A stretch of DNA of 64,000 nucleotides from Alistipes sp. (lineage in GTDB: Bacteria; Bacteroidota; Bacteroidia; Bacteroidales; Rikenellaceae). The stretch lies in assembly GCA_022511345.1 (NCBI GenBank), contig JAFLRR010000008.1, forward strand, positions 1 through 64,000. Reading direction: 5' to 3'. The position numbers and the translations under genes were made by a program. Under the pieces are notes generated by a model, which ran no database searches, had not been told where the DNA came from, and worked only from the letters and a program-made list of their open reading frames with translations. Each line of letters starts with the position of its first letter. Positions within the stretch are counted from its first letter, which is position 1. Below, piece by piece: positions 31,524-41,217 of the stretch.

Positions 31524-33647
31524 TTACTCCTCAGAGAGACCCATGCGGTCTATGAGCGCGCGGGTCTCGGGCTTGTGGCCGCGGAAGCGGATGTAGAGCG
31601 TCATGGGATGCTCGGAGCCGCCCTTCGAAAGGACATTCTTGCGGAAAGAGTCGGCCGTGGCGCGGTCGAAGATGCCCCGCTCCCTGAAGAGCGAGAAGGC
31701 GTCGGCGTCGAGGACCTCGGCCCACTTGTAGCCGTAGTAGCCTGCGGCATAGCCGCCCGAGAAGATGTGGGTGAAAGAGGGCGAGGTGGCTGTGCCGTCG
31801 ACGGCGGGCAGAACCTGCGTGGGCTCCATGGCTGCGCGCTCGAAGACCTCGACATCGCCGTCGAAGGGCTCGCGCAGCGAATGCCATGCCATGTCTGTGA
31901 TGCCGAACGAGAGCTGGCGGACATTGAAATAGGCGGCCAGGTAGTTCTGTGCGGCGACAATCTTGTCGATGAGCTCGGCGGGCATGGGTTCGCCCGTCTG
32001 GTAGTGAACGGCCCACAGGTCGAGGAACTCCTTCTGGGTGGCCCAGTTCTCCATGAGTTGCGAAGGCAGCTCGACGAAGTCGCGGTAGACGCTCGTGCCG
32101 GTCATGGACTCGTACTTGCCGCGGCCGAGCATGCCGTGGAGCGCGTGGCCGAACTCGTGGAGGAAGGTCTCGAACTCATCGAAGGTGAGCAGCGAGGGGG
32201 TCGTGTCGGTGGGCTTGGTGAAGTTCATGACCAGCGACACGAGCGGGCGGGTCTCGGTGCCGTTCTCGATTTTGGCGCCGCGGAACTCGGTCATCCACGC
32301 ACCGGCGCGCTTGGAGGCGCGGGGGAACGGGTCGAGGTAGAGGACTGCCAGGAACGAACCGTCGGCATCGGTGACCTCGTAGGCCGTGACCTCGGGGTGG
32401 TAGACCTCGATGTCGGACGATGGGGTGAAGTTGATGCCGTAGAGTTTGTTGGCCAGAGTGAAGATGCCGGAGCGGACATTCTCGAGCTTGAGGTAGGGCT
32501 TGACCATCTCGTCGTTGAGCGAGTACTTCTCGTCCTTGTACTTCTCATTCCAGTAGGCCCAGTCCCACGGCATGAGGGTACCCTCGAAACCGTTGGCTGC
32601 GGCATACTCCGACACGGCGGCGTAGTCGCGGTCAGCATAGCTGCGGGTGGCATCGAGCAGCTCGGCGAGGAAAGCGTTGACCGTAGCGGCGCTCTCGGCC
32701 ATGCGGTTCTCGAGAACGTAGTCGGCATAGGTTTCGAAGCCCAGCAGGTTGGCTATCTGCAGGCGCAGGTTGACGATGCGCTTCACCACGCCGGTGTTGT
32801 CGTGCTCGCCGCCCAGCGCGCGCGAGTTGTAGGCGCGGTAGAGCTGCTCCTTGAGCGTGCGGTCGGACGAATAGGTCATGAAAGGAACATAGCTCGGAGC
32901 CTGGAGAGTAACGGTCCAGCCCTTCTGGCCGCGGGAGCGGGCCTCGGCCTCCATGCCCTCGCGGACGAAGGAGGGAAGCTCGGCCACCTGCTGTGCGTCG
33001 GTGATGTTGAGTGCGAAGGCGTTGGTCGCAGCAAGCGCATTCTGGCCGAAGCGAAGCGTGAGCTCCGAAAGTTCGGAGGTGTACTTGCGGTAGAGCTCCT
33101 TGTCGTCAGGCGAGAGGGCCGCGCCGTTGCGGGCGAAGCTCTTGTAGGTGTTTTCGAGCAGCTTGCGCTCCTCCTTCGACAGGAAGAGGTTGCGCTTGCC
33201 GTAGACGGTCTTGACGCGCTCGAAGAGTTTCTCGTTGAGCGAAATGTCGTTGGACAGCTCGGTCAGGGCGGGCTGGATGCGCAGGGCTATCTCCTGCATC
33301 TGGTCGGACGAGTCGGCCTCGAGCAGATTGTAGAAGATGCCCTCGATGCGGCTCAGCAGCTCGCCGTGGCGCTCGAGTGCCTCGACGGTGTTGGCGAAGG
33401 TCGGAGCGGCGGGGTTGTTGACGATGGCGTCGATTTCGGCGCGCGAGCAGGCTATGGCCGTGGCGAATGCGGGCTCGTAGTGCTCGAGTTTAATGGCGTC
33501 GAAGGGCGGCGTGGCGTGCGGTGTCTGCCACTCGGCCAGCAGGGGATTGGTGGTGTCTATCTCGGGCAGCTGTGCCTTCGGAACGGTGTTGTCGCCGCAG
33601 GAGGCTGCCAGTGCTGAAATTGCCATAAGGAAAAGAAATTTTTTCAT
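31524..33647 (-). CDS. M3 family metallopeptidase, Dcp-like lipoprotein (copy A)
   Basis: This 707-residue protein has a lipoprotein signal (MKKFLFLMAISALAASC) and an M3 oligopeptidase domain with FLHEFGHALH (His497 and His501 bind zinc; the Glu is catalytic) and a downstream Glu ligand. Length and C terminus (GGSEHPMTLYIRFRGHKPE) are typical of peptidyl-dipeptidase Dcp, which removes C-terminal dipeptides. As a lipoprotein it acts in the periplasm or at the surface. It follows a paralogue by 23 bases. Confidence 0.92.
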   Translation of the reverse strand: MKKFLFLMAISALAASCGDNTVPKAQLPEIDTTNPLLAEWQTPHATPPFDAIKLEHYEPAFATAIACSRAEIDAIVNNPAAPTFANTVEALERHGELLSRIEGIFYNLLEADSSDQMQEIALRIQPALTELSNDISLNEKLFERVKTVYGKRNLFLSKEERKLLENTYKSFARNGAALSPDDKELYRKYTSELSELTLRFGQNALAATNAFALNITDAQQVAELPSFVREGMEAEARSRGQKGWTVTLQAPSYVPFMTYSSDRTLKEQLYRAYNSRALGGEHDNTGVVKRIVNLRLQIANLLGFETYADYVLENRMAESAATVNAFLAELLDATRSYADRDYAAVSEYAAANGFEGTLMPWDWAYWNEKYKDEKYSLNDEMVKPYLKLENVRSGIFTLANKLYGINFTPSSDIEVYHPEVTAYEVTDADGSFLAVLYLDPFPRASKRAGAWMTEFRGAKIENGTETRPLVSLVMNFTKPTDTTPSLLTFDEFETFLHEFGHALHGMLGRGKYESMTGTSVYRDFVELPSQLMENWATQKEFLDLWAVHYQTGEPMPAELIDKIVAAQNYLAAYFNVRQLSFGITDMAWHSLREPFDGDVEVFERAAMEPTQVLPAVDGTATSPSFTHIFSGGYAAGYYGYKWAEVLDADAFSLFRERGIFDRATADSFRKNVLSKGGSEHPMTLYIRFRGHKPETRALIDRMGLSEE

Positions 33648-33670
33648 GATAAACGCTTGTTTGAGGTTTT

Positions 33671-35824
33671 TTATTCTGCATCCTGGGGCTGCGAAGCCTC
33701 AAGGGAGGGTTCGGGCTGGGCCAGGCCACGGGCGATGAGCATGGCGCGGCGGTCGGGCGACTGACCGCGGAATTCGCGGTAGAGAGTCATGCCGTCCTTC
33801 GAACCGCCGCTCTCGAGCAGCTTGCGGAAGCGGGCGGCGGTGTCGCGGTCGAAGAGGTAGCCGCTGTCGAGGAAGGCCTGGAAAGCATCCTTGTCGAGCA
33901 CCTCGGCCCACAGATAGAAGTAGTAGCCGGCAGAGTAGCCGCCGTCGAAGATGTGGCTGAAGTAGGGATAGCGGTAGCGGGGCTCGATCTGGGGAATCAG
34001 GCCGCGCTGCTCGCGCAGAACGCGGCGCTCGAACTCGGCGGGCTCGAACGGCTCGTAGCTGCTGAGCGAATGGATGTCCATGTCGGAGAGGGCTGCGGCG
34101 ACGAGCTCGGTGGTCATGAATCCCTGGTTGAAATATTTGCTCTTGAGCAGTTTGGATACCAGATGGTTGGGGATGACCTCCTTGGTGCGGTAGTGGAGCG
34201 CATACTGCGAGAGCATCTCGGGTTCGAGAGCCCAGTTCTCCATGATCTGCGAGGGAAGCTCGACGAAATCGCCCTCGACATCCGAAAGACCGCGGTAGCG
34301 GACGTTGTGGAAGAGGAAGTGGAGCGCGTGGCCGAACTCGTGGAAGAGGGTCTGGACCTCGTCGACCGAGAGCAGCGCAGGAGTGTTCTGCGTCGGACGT
34401 GTGAAGTTGCAGACTATGCCCACGACGGGAGCTATGCGGTTGCCGTCGGCATCATAGGACTGTTCGCGGAAGTAGCCGCACCAGGCGCCGCCGCCCTTGC
34501 CAGCACGCGGGAAGAAGTCGAAGTAGAGGACTCCGAGGTGCGAGGCGTCGGTGTCGAGGACCTCGTAGGCGATGCACTCGTCGTTGTAGAGAGGCACGCT
34601 GACGGGGCGGAAGGTTATGCCGTAGAGCTTGTTGGCCAGGAAGAAGATGCCGTTGCGGGTGTTGTCGAGCGAGAAATAGGGGCGAAGCATCTCCTCGTCG
34701 AGCGAGTAGTTCTGCTTGCGGACCTTCTCGGCGTAGTACCACCAGTCCCACGACTCGAAAGTGGCGCCGGGAATCTCGCGCTGCAGCAGCTTGTTCATCT
34801 CGGCCAGCTCATCCTTGGCGCGCGCGAGGGCGGGCTGCCAGATGGAGTCCAGGAGCTGGTAGACAGCCCGGGGAGTGCCGGCCATCTGCTCGGAGGTGAC
34901 ATAGGCGGCATAGGAGTCGAAGCCCAGCAGGCGCGCCTTCTCGATGCGCAGGCGGATGAAGTCGTTGACAAGACCGTTGTTGTCGTGCTCGTTGCCGTTG
35001 GAGCCGCGCATGAGCCAGGCCTTGTAGAGCTGCTCGCGAAGCTCGCGCCGGGTCGAGTAGGTCAGGAAGGGTATAAGGCTGGGCTTGTGGAGAGTGAAGA
35101 CCCACGACGAACCCTTGCCCATCTGCTGGGCAGTCTCGCGGGCTGCGTCGCGGACGTTGACGGGAAGACCCTCGAGGTCGGAAGCGTCGGTAATCTCGAG
35201 GATGAAGCCGTTGTTCTCGGCCAGAAGGTTGCTGCCGTAGGCCACGGATACCAGCGCGAGCTCCTCGTTGATGCTCTTCAGGCGCTCCTTGCTGGCCGGG
35301 TCGAGCGCAGCGCCGGAGTTGACGAAGCTGCGGTAGAGGAGTTCGGTGAGTCGTATCTGGTCGGCATCGAGACCGTCGCTGAGGCGGGTTTCGTAGACGC
35401 TGCGGATGCGCTGGAAGAGTCTGTCGTCCATGCGTATGCGGTCGGCGTGGGCCGTCAGGCGCGGGATGATGCGCTCCTGGACGGCCTGCATCTCGGGCGT
35501 GAGGTCGGAGTCGCAGAGCATCTCGAAGGTGAGCGCCACCTCGGAGAGCATGGCGCCGGCACGGTCGTAGGCCGCGACGGTGTTCTCGAATGTGGGCTGG
35601 TCGGAGGATGTGACGATGGCCTCGATCTCGGCGTCGTGTATGGCCATGGCGCGCTCGAAAGCGGGCTCGAAGTGCGAAGCCTCCAGACGGTCGAAGGGCG
35701 GAACGCCGAACGGCGTGTCGCGCTCGGTGAAGAAGGGGTTTTCACCGCTCTTGCGGCCGTCGGTGCATGATATGGTGCTCATAACGGCTAAAATTACGGT
35801 TAATAAGAGTTGAAAACGTTTCAT
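33671..35824 (-). CDS. M3 family metallopeptidase, Dcp-like lipoprotein (copy B)
   Basis: This 717-residue paralogue of the next gene has a lipoprotein signal with cysteine in the STISC lipobox (about residue 20) and the zinc site LFHEFGHALHF (His495). Substrate-loop sequences differ (for example HNVRYRGLSDVEGDF instead of the copy-A equivalent), so the two may differ in peptide preference. It starts the pair; its promoter box is half of the palindrome at 35844-35859 shared with rsmE. Confidence 0.92.
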   Translation of the reverse strand: MKRFQLLLTVILAVMSTISCTDGRKSGENPFFTERDTPFGVPPFDRLEASHFEPAFERAMAIHDAEIEAIVTSSDQPTFENTVAAYDRAGAMLSEVALTFEMLCDSDLTPEMQAVQERIIPRLTAHADRIRMDDRLFQRIRSVYETRLSDGLDADQIRLTELLYRSFVNSGAALDPASKERLKSINEELALVSVAYGSNLLAENNGFILEITDASDLEGLPVNVRDAARETAQQMGKGSSWVFTLHKPSLIPFLTYSTRRELREQLYKAWLMRGSNGNEHDNNGLVNDFIRLRIEKARLLGFDSYAAYVTSEQMAGTPRAVYQLLDSIWQPALARAKDELAEMNKLLQREIPGATFESWDWWYYAEKVRKQNYSLDEEMLRPYFSLDNTRNGIFFLANKLYGITFRPVSVPLYNDECIAYEVLDTDASHLGVLYFDFFPRAGKGGGAWCGYFREQSYDADGNRIAPVVGIVCNFTRPTQNTPALLSVDEVQTLFHEFGHALHFLFHNVRYRGLSDVEGDFVELPSQIMENWALEPEMLSQYALHYRTKEVIPNHLVSKLLKSKYFNQGFMTTELVAAALSDMDIHSLSSYEPFEPAEFERRVLREQRGLIPQIEPRYRYPYFSHIFDGGYSAGYYFYLWAEVLDKDAFQAFLDSGYLFDRDTAARFRKLLESGGSKDGMTLYREFRGQSPDRRAMLIARGLAQPEPSLEASQPQDAE

Positions 35825-35843
35825 TAGTCAGCCTTATTTTGTT

Positions 35844-35859
35844 TAACTTTGCAAAGTTA
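35844..35859. promoter_or_regulatory. Palindromic double promoter between the M3 peptidases and rsmE
   Basis: TAACTTTG (35844-35851, plus) and TAACTTTG (35852-35859, minus) abut to form a perfect 16-bp palindrome, TAACTTTGCAAAGTTA. The two start sites (about 35857 and 35846) fall inside the opposite box, so the polymerases should exclude each other. Leaders would be about 17 and 21 nt. Confidence 0.7.
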
Positions 35860-35873
35860 AAAAATAATTCCGT

Positions 35874-36596
35874 ATGCAACTGTTCTACGACCCCCAAATA
35901 GTGCCGCCGGAGCACACTCTGGCCGAGGAGGAGTCGCATCACTGCGTGCGCGTGCTCAGGCTCGGCGCAGGCGACATGGTGCACGTGACCGACGGCCGCG
36001 GAAACATATACCGCTGCCGCATAACCGAGCCCGACAGACGGCGCTGTCGCATAGAGGTGGTCGAGACGCAGAGCGGAGCGGGACGCCTTCCGTACGGGCT
36101 GACGATGGCCGTGGCGCCGACGAAGAACACGGAGCGATTCGACTGGTTTATGGAGAAGGCCACGGAGGTGGGAATAGACGAGATAATACCGCTTGAGAGC
36201 GAACACAGCGAGCGCCGCACGCTCAAGAACGAGCGGGCGATGAAGGTGATAGTGGCCGCCGTGAAGCAGTCGCTGAAGGCGTACTGCCCCTTGTTGCGGC
36301 AGATGACGCCATTCGGCAGGCTGATAGCCGAGCCGTTCGACGGCATAAAGCTGATAGCGCACTGCGACGAGACGCACCCCGTACCCCGCCGGCCGCTGCG
36401 CTCGGCGGTGAAGCCCGCAGAGAGGGTGCTGATACTGACCGGTCCCGAGGGCGACTTTTCGAGGGCGGAGATAGATGCCGCCGTAGAGGCGGGATTCGTG
36501 CCCGTGACTCTGGGCGAGCGGCGGCTGCGCACAGAGACGGCGGCCGTGGCGGCGGCGGTGACGGTGGCGATGCTCAACGAACCGGAAGATGAGTAA
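35874..36596 (+). CDS. rsmE: 16S rRNA (uracil-1498-N3)-methyltransferase
   Basis: The 240-residue SPOUT methyltransferase has an N-terminal PUA-like domain (about 1-70, AEEESHHCVRVLRLGAGD) and the C-terminal knot with ILTGPEGDFSRAEIDAA and VTLGERRLRTETAAVAA, the RsmE signatures. It methylates U1498 in the decoding region of 16S rRNA. Its last 8 bases overlap the start of the chromate-transporter gene. Confidence 0.95.
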   Translation: MQLFYDPQIVPPEHTLAEEESHHCVRVLRLGAGDMVHVTDGRGNIYRCRITEPDRRRCRIEVVETQSGAGRLPYGLTMAVAPTKNTERFDWFMEKATEVGIDEIIPLESEHSERRTLKNERAMKVIVAAVKQSLKAYCPLLRQMTPFGRLIAEPFDGIKLIAHCDETHPVPRRPLRSAVKPAERVLILTGPEGDFSRAEIDAAVEAGFVPVTLGERRLRTETAAVAAAVTVAMLNEPEDE

Positions 36597-37161
36597 AGAG
36601 GTTGATGATATGGATGGCAGGGGCGTGAAGAGAGAGCTGTTCGTGTCGTTTCTGAAGATAGGAATGTTCACATTCGGCGGCGGATACGCCATGCTGTCGC
36701 TCATAGAGCACGAGGTGGTCGAGCGCAAGCGGTGGATAGATGCCGGGGAGTATCCCGACCTGCTGGCGCTGGCGCAGTCGTCGCCGGGACCCGTGTCGCT
36801 GAATACGTCGGTATTCGTGGGTTACAGAACGGCGGGAACGGGCGGCGCGGCGGCGGCCATGGCGGGAGTGGTGCTGCCGTCGTTCGTGATAATGCTGCTG
36901 GTGGCGCTCTTCTTCTCGGGAATACGCGACAACGACTATGTCGAGGCGGCATTCCGTGGAATGCGTCCGGCGGTGACGGCGCTCATAGCTGTGCCGGTGA
37001 TTAGGCTCGCGGGAAGACTTCACCCGGCGATGATGGCCGCAGCGGCTGCCGTGGCGGTGGCCGTAGCGTGGTTCGGGGTCTCGCCGGTACATATAATAAT
37101 AGGAGCGGCTCTGTCGGGCATAGCCTGGGAGCTGACGATGGCAAAACGTGCGGGACGATGA
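36589..37161 (+). CDS. Chromate transporter family, first half-size subunit
   Basis: This 190-residue membrane protein is one CHR domain, with [19 protein letters not shown] and SSPGPVSLNTSVFVGYR near the N terminus and four or five more helices. Short CHR proteins come as adjacent pairs that work as a heterodimer. The family is named for chromate efflux, but the physiological ion in gut anaerobes is uncertain. It overlaps rsmE by 8 bases and the second half by 4. Confidence 0.88.
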   Translation: MSKEVDDMDGRGVKRELFVSFLKIGMFTFGGGYAMLSLIEHEVVERKRWIDAGEYPDLLALAQSSPGPVSLNTSVFVGYRTAGTGGAAAAMAGVVLPSFVIMLLVALFFSGIRDNDYVEAAFRGMRPAVTALIAVPVIRLAGRLHPAMMAAAAAVAVAVAWFGVSPVHIIIGAALSGIAWELTMAKRAGR

Positions 37162-37736
37162 TTTTCTGGCAACTATTCTTGAGCTACCTGAAGATAGGAT
37201 TCTTCGGCATAGGAGGAGGATATGCCATGCTCTCGCTGATACACAACGAGGTGGTGGTGCGCCACCAGTGGATGACAAACGCCGAATTTGCGGACATAGT
37301 GGCCGTGTCGCAGGTGACGCCCGGGCCGATAGCGATAAACTCGGCGACATATGTGGGTTACGACGTATGCGCCAAGCAGTTGGGTGTGGCGGGCGGAATA
37401 GCCGGCTCGATAGTGGCCACGGCGGCGGTATGTCTGCCGGCCATGACGCTGATGCTGCTGGCTACGCGCTTCTTTCTGAAACTGAGGCGCAACCGCTATG
37501 TCGAAGGAGCTATGAAAGGATTGCATCCGGCCGCTACGGGACTGATAGCCGCAGCGGCGCTGATGCTGCTTCTGCCCGAGAGAGGCGACGCCTCGCAGGG
37601 GATACTGGGCGATGCGGCGGGCATGACGATATTCGCTGCGACGGCAATCGCGGCGTATCGCAAAGTGAATCCCATACTGCTGATTGTGCTCTCGGCTGCG
37701 GTGGGAACGGCGCTCTACGGCCCGTGGACTATCTGA
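37158..37736 (+). CDS. Chromate transporter family, second half-size subunit
   Basis: The 192-residue CHR-domain protein starts at ATG 37158, overlapping the previous stop as ATGA. It repeats the motifs of its partner ([36 protein letters not shown]), so the pair arose by duplication and the halves should assemble together. Its 3' end overlaps the convergent panD gene by 8 bases, leaving no room for a terminator. Confidence 0.88.
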   Translation: MIFWQLFLSYLKIGFFGIGGGYAMLSLIHNEVVVRHQWMTNAEFADIVAVSQVTPGPIAINSATYVGYDVCAKQLGVAGGIAGSIVATAAVCLPAMTLMLLATRFFLKLRRNRYVEGAMKGLHPAATGLIAAAALMLLLPERGDASQGILGDAAGMTIFAATAIAAYRKVNPILLIVLSAAVGTALYGPWTI

Positions 37737-38088
37737 CGATTCGGTTGGTGCGCGAATCGGGGAAGACGATGCTGGGCTTGAAGAGCTTGGCGTCCTCGAA
37801 ATCCATCAAAGCGTAGGAGACGATTATGACCAGGTCGCCGACCTGGACCTTGCGTGCGGCAGCGCCGTTGAGGCAGATGCAGCCGGAATCGCGCGCTCCC
37901 TTTATAATATAGGTTTCGAGACGCTCGCCGTTGTCGATGTCGAGAACCTGTACCTTCTCGCCCTCGATCATGCCGGCAGCCTCCATCAGAGCCTCGTCGA
38001 TGGTGATGCTGCCCACGTAGTTGAGATTGGCCTGCGTGACCGATACGCGGTGAATCTTAGATTTGAGTACTTCGACCTGCATTTTCAT
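37729..38088 (-). CDS. panD: Aspartate 1-decarboxylase
   Basis: The 119-residue proenzyme makes beta-alanine for pantothenate. [20 protein letters not shown] is followed by the self-cleavage site YVGSITID, where cleavage before the serine makes the pyruvoyl group. ATG 38088 or ATG 38082 (two codons later) could be used. It follows panC by 8 bases. Confidence 0.96.
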   Translation of the reverse strand: MKMQVEVLKSKIHRVSVTQANLNYVGSITIDEALMEAAGMIEGEKVQVLDIDNGERLETYIIKGARDSGCICLNGAAARKVQVGDLVIIVSYALMDFEDAKLFKPSIVFPDSRTNRIVR

Positions 38089-38096
38089 ATCTTATG

Positions 38097-38933
38097 CTAT
38101 CGGATGCGTATGTTGTCGATTAGACGTATCTGGCCCGCACGGACGGCTATGCAGCCCTGAATCCGCGGGGCATCGCTCCAGTCGGCGACCTGCTGCATGG
38201 TCAGGGCGTCGACGGCGCTGAAATAGATGACCTCCAGAAGAGGATTTTCGTTGACGGCAGCGGTGACGTAAGCCTCGAGCTCGGCGGGAGTCATGCGCTG
38301 CGACAGCGAGGGACATTGCGACAGAACCTCGTAGATGCGGGGCGCTGCGGCGCGGTGCTGGGGAGTGAGCAGCGTGTTGCGCGACGAGAGAGCCAGACCG
38401 TCGGACTCGCGGACGATGGGGCACTCGACAATCTCGATGTTCAGGTTGAGCTGGCTGACGAGCGAGCGGATGACGGCAATCTGCTGGAAATCCTTCTCGC
38501 CGAAGTAGGCTTTGGCCGGACGAACGATGTCGAACAGACGGCTTACGACCTGACCCACGCCGTTGAAGTGCCCCGGGCGCGAAGCTCCCTCCATGACCTT
38601 GTCGATGAGGCCGAAGTCGAACTGGCGAGTATCGGCCTGCGGATAGATCTCCTCGACGGAGGGCATGAGCACCAGGTCGGCACCGGCTGCCTCGAGAAGG
38701 GCTGCGTCGGCCTCGGGAGTGCGGGGATAGTTCTTCAGGTCGTTCTTGTCGTTGAACTGGGTGGGGTTCACGAATACGCTGACGGCTACGGTGCGGCACT
38801 CGCGGCGCGCGCGCTCGACAAGCGAGCGGTGTCCTGCATGCAGGGCGCCCATGGTGGGAACGAAGCCTATGCCGGCGGCGTCGCATCCGTCAAGGGCGGC
38901 GCGGAACTCCTTTATGCTGCTGAATATCTTCAT
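38097..38933 (-). CDS. panC: Pantothenate synthetase
   Basis: This 278-residue protein joins pantoate and beta-alanine using ATP. Family motifs are VPTMGALHAGHRSLVERA (HIGH-like), VFVNPTQFNDKNDLKNYPRT, GQVVSRLF, KAYFGEKDFQQ and DGLALSSRN. The start at 38933 gives the normal N terminus (MKIFSSIKEF); the longer frame to 39053 crosses the TACCTTTG box at 38959-38966. With panD it forms a two-gene operon that supplies both substrate and product steps. Confidence 0.95.
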   Translation of the reverse strand: MKIFSSIKEFRAALDGCDAAGIGFVPTMGALHAGHRSLVERARRECRTVAVSVFVNPTQFNDKNDLKNYPRTPEADAALLEAAGADLVLMPSVEEIYPQADTRQFDFGLIDKVMEGASRPGHFNGVGQVVSRLFDIVRPAKAYFGEKDFQQIAVIRSLVSQLNLNIEIVECPIVRESDGLALSSRNTLLTPQHRAAAPRIYEVLSQCPSLSQRMTPAELEAYVTAAVNENPLLEVIYFSAVDALTMQQVADWSDAPRIQGCIAVRAGQIRLIDNIRIR

Positions 38934-38958
38934 TTCGTTGCGTCGGAATAGTGTGCGG

Positions 38959-38966
38959 CAAAGGTA
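38959..38966 (-). promoter_or_regulatory. Promoter -7 box of panC-panD
   Basis: TACCTTTG on the minus strand; no clear -33 TTTG. Start near 38953, leader about 20 nt. Confidence 0.55.
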
Positions 38967-39085
38967 TGAATAAGAATTAATAATCGGAAAAGAAAAATGA
39001 AAAATTATCGCTATCTTCGCACCGCAGCCGCGGTTTGCGGAGGGTTTCGGCACTGTTGCTGCTCAATTAAAAATCGAAAGGAAAA

Positions 39086-41119
39086 ATGAACAAACTGTCA
39101 ACTATTGCTATCATGACTGTTACGGTTTTGGCGGCCTGCTCGGGTCCGCAGCGGAAGAGTGCCGGCGAAGGCGACTGGATTGTCGACCGCTTCGACGACA
39201 TAAAGGTGATACGGTACGAGGTGCCGGGATTCGAGTCGCTGCCGCTCGAGGAGAAGCTGCTCGTGTACTATCTGGGCGAGGCGGCAAAGTGCGGCCGTGA
39301 CATACTCTACGACCAGAACTGCGCTATCAATCTGCCCGTGCGCCGCACGCTGGAGACAATATACGACAACTACCGCGGCGACAGAAGCTGCCGGGAGTGG
39401 AAGGCGCTGGAGAAGTATCTGAAAAAGGTGTGGTTCGCAAACGGAATACACCACCACTACTCCAACGACAAGTTCGTGCCCGAGTTCACGGCCGAATATT
39501 TCGATGAGGTGTGCCGCCAGGTGGGCGACAAGGCCTTCGGCGAGGATCTGCTCTCATATCGCGGCCGCGTGCGCGAGGCGATATTCGACCCCGGACTCTA
39601 TGCCACAAAGCTCAACAGCCGCGACGGCGACGACCTGCTGCTCACATCGTCGAGCAACTACTACTCGGGAATATCGCAGGCCGAGGCCGAGAAGTACTAT
39701 GCCGACATGGCGGCGGCCGATGCCGGAAATCCCGAGCCGGCCTCCTACGGACTGAACTCGCAGCTGGTAAAGGATCCCGCGACGGGGCTGGTGTACGAGT
39801 GCGTGTGGAAAGAGGGCGGAATGTATTCGCCGGCGATAGAGCGCATAGTATACTGGCTCGCAAAGGCGGCCGAGGTGGCCCGCGAGCCGCAGAAAAGCAC
39901 CATAGAGAAGCTGGCGGCATACTACCGCACGGGAAATCTGAGGCTTTTCGACGAATATAACATCGCCTGGGTGCGCGATACGGTGTCGAATGTCGACTTC
40001 GTGAACGGTTTTATCGAGGATTACGGCGACCCGCTCGGCCGCAAGGCTTCGTGGGAGGCGAACGTGAACTTCATGGACCGCGAGGCGTGCCGCCGGACGG
40101 AGATAATATCCGAGAATGCCCAGTGGTTCGAGGACAACTCGCCCGTGGCGCCCCGATACAAGAAGGAGAAGGTAAAGGGCGTGTCGGCAAAGGTGATAAC
40201 GGTGGCAATGCTCGGCGGCGACTGCTATCCCGCAACGCCCATAGGAATAAATTTGCCCAATGCCGACTGGATTCGCAAGGAGTACGGTTCGAAGTCGGTG
40301 ACCATAGACAACATAACGTATGCATATGACAAGGCGGCGCAGGGAAACGGATTCAACGAGGAGTTCGTGCTGCGCGCCGAGGACCGCGAGCGAATGGAGA
40401 AGTACGGCAAGAGAGCCGACGACCTGCACACGGACCTGCATGAGTGTCTGGGGCACGGCTCGGGACAGCTGGCGCCCGGCACGAAGGGCAATGAGCTGCG
40501 AAACTACTCGTCGACCCTCGAGGAGGCGCGTGCAGACCTGTTCGGTCTATACTACATAGGCGACAGCAAGATGGTCGAGCTGGGGCTGGTCGAGTCGTTC
40601 GACACGGCCAAGGCGCAGTATGCCGAGTATATCATGAACGGACTCATGACGCAGCTGGCGCGCATAGAGCCAGGCAAGAATGTCGAGGAGGCGCACATGC
40701 GCAACCGCAAGCTGATTGCCGAGTGGTGCTACGAGAAGGGCCGCGGCGAGAATGTCATAGAGATGGTGCGCCAGGATGGCAAGACATATGTGGTGGTCAA
40801 CGACTTCGAGCGTCTGCGCGAGCTGTTCGGCGAGCTGCTGCGCGAGGTGCAGCGCATAAAGTCGGAGGGCGACTATGAGGCTGGCCGCCAGCTGGTAGAA
40901 AACTATGCCGTGAAGGTCGATCAGGAGCTTCACCGCGAGGTGCTGGAGCGCTATGCGGCGCTCAATATCGAGCCCTACGGAGGATTCGTGAATCCGGAGT
41001 ACGAGCCGGTGGTTCGCGACGGCGAGATTGTCGACGTGAAGATTTCGTATCCGGCCGACTACGTGGAACAGATGCGCGGATACTCGCGCGACTACTCGTT
41101 CCTGCCCAACAGAAATTAG
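39086..41119 (+). CDS. Dipeptidyl peptidase III (M49), lipoprotein
   Basis: This 677-residue protein has a lipoprotein signal (lipobox LAAC, cysteine about 18) and the M49 zinc motif HECLGH (452-457) with the third ligand in EEARAD (479-484). It removes N-terminal dipeptides from short peptides. The Bacteroides enzyme has the same HECLGH form. Unlike the cytosolic eukaryotic DPP III this one is exported. A weak TATCTTCG box lies at 39012-39019. It is a single-gene unit with its own terminator. Confidence 0.93.
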   Translation: MNKLSTIAIMTVTVLAACSGPQRKSAGEGDWIVDRFDDIKVIRYEVPGFESLPLEEKLLVYYLGEAAKCGRDILYDQNCAINLPVRRTLETIYDNYRGDRSCREWKALEKYLKKVWFANGIHHHYSNDKFVPEFTAEYFDEVCRQVGDKAFGEDLLSYRGRVREAIFDPGLYATKLNSRDGDDLLLTSSSNYYSGISQAEAEKYYADMAAADAGNPEPASYGLNSQLVKDPATGLVYECVWKEGGMYSPAIERIVYWLAKAAEVAREPQKSTIEKLAAYYRTGNLRLFDEYNIAWVRDTVSNVDFVNGFIEDYGDPLGRKASWEANVNFMDREACRRTEIISENAQWFEDNSPVAPRYKKEKVKGVSAKVITVAMLGGDCYPATPIGINLPNADWIRKEYGSKSVTIDNITYAYDKAAQGNGFNEEFVLRAEDRERMEKYGKRADDLHTDLHECLGHGSGQLAPGTKGNELRNYSSTLEEARADLFGLYYIGDSKMVELGLVESFDTAKAQYAEYIMNGLMTQLARIEPGKNVEEAHMRNRKLIAEWCYEKGRGENVIEMVRQDGKTYVVVNDFERLRELFGELLREVQRIKSEGDYEAGRQLVENYAVKVDQELHREVLERYAALNIEPYGGFVNPEYEPVVRDGEIVDVKISYPADYVEQMRGYSRDYSFLPNRN

Positions 41120-41136
41120 GGTCGGGCGCAAAATAG

Positions 41137-41173
41137 AACAATGGCGGGGGCCGAGGCTCCCGCCATTGTTTTG
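41137..41173 (+). terminator. Bidirectional terminator after DPP III
   Basis: A 12-bp stem (41137-41148 with 41159-41170) with a T-rich tail. Confidence 0.78.
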
Positions 41174-41217
41174 TATTTGCTCCGGGCGCTTCTGCCGCGG
41201 GGAGGTCTTGCGCGGAA

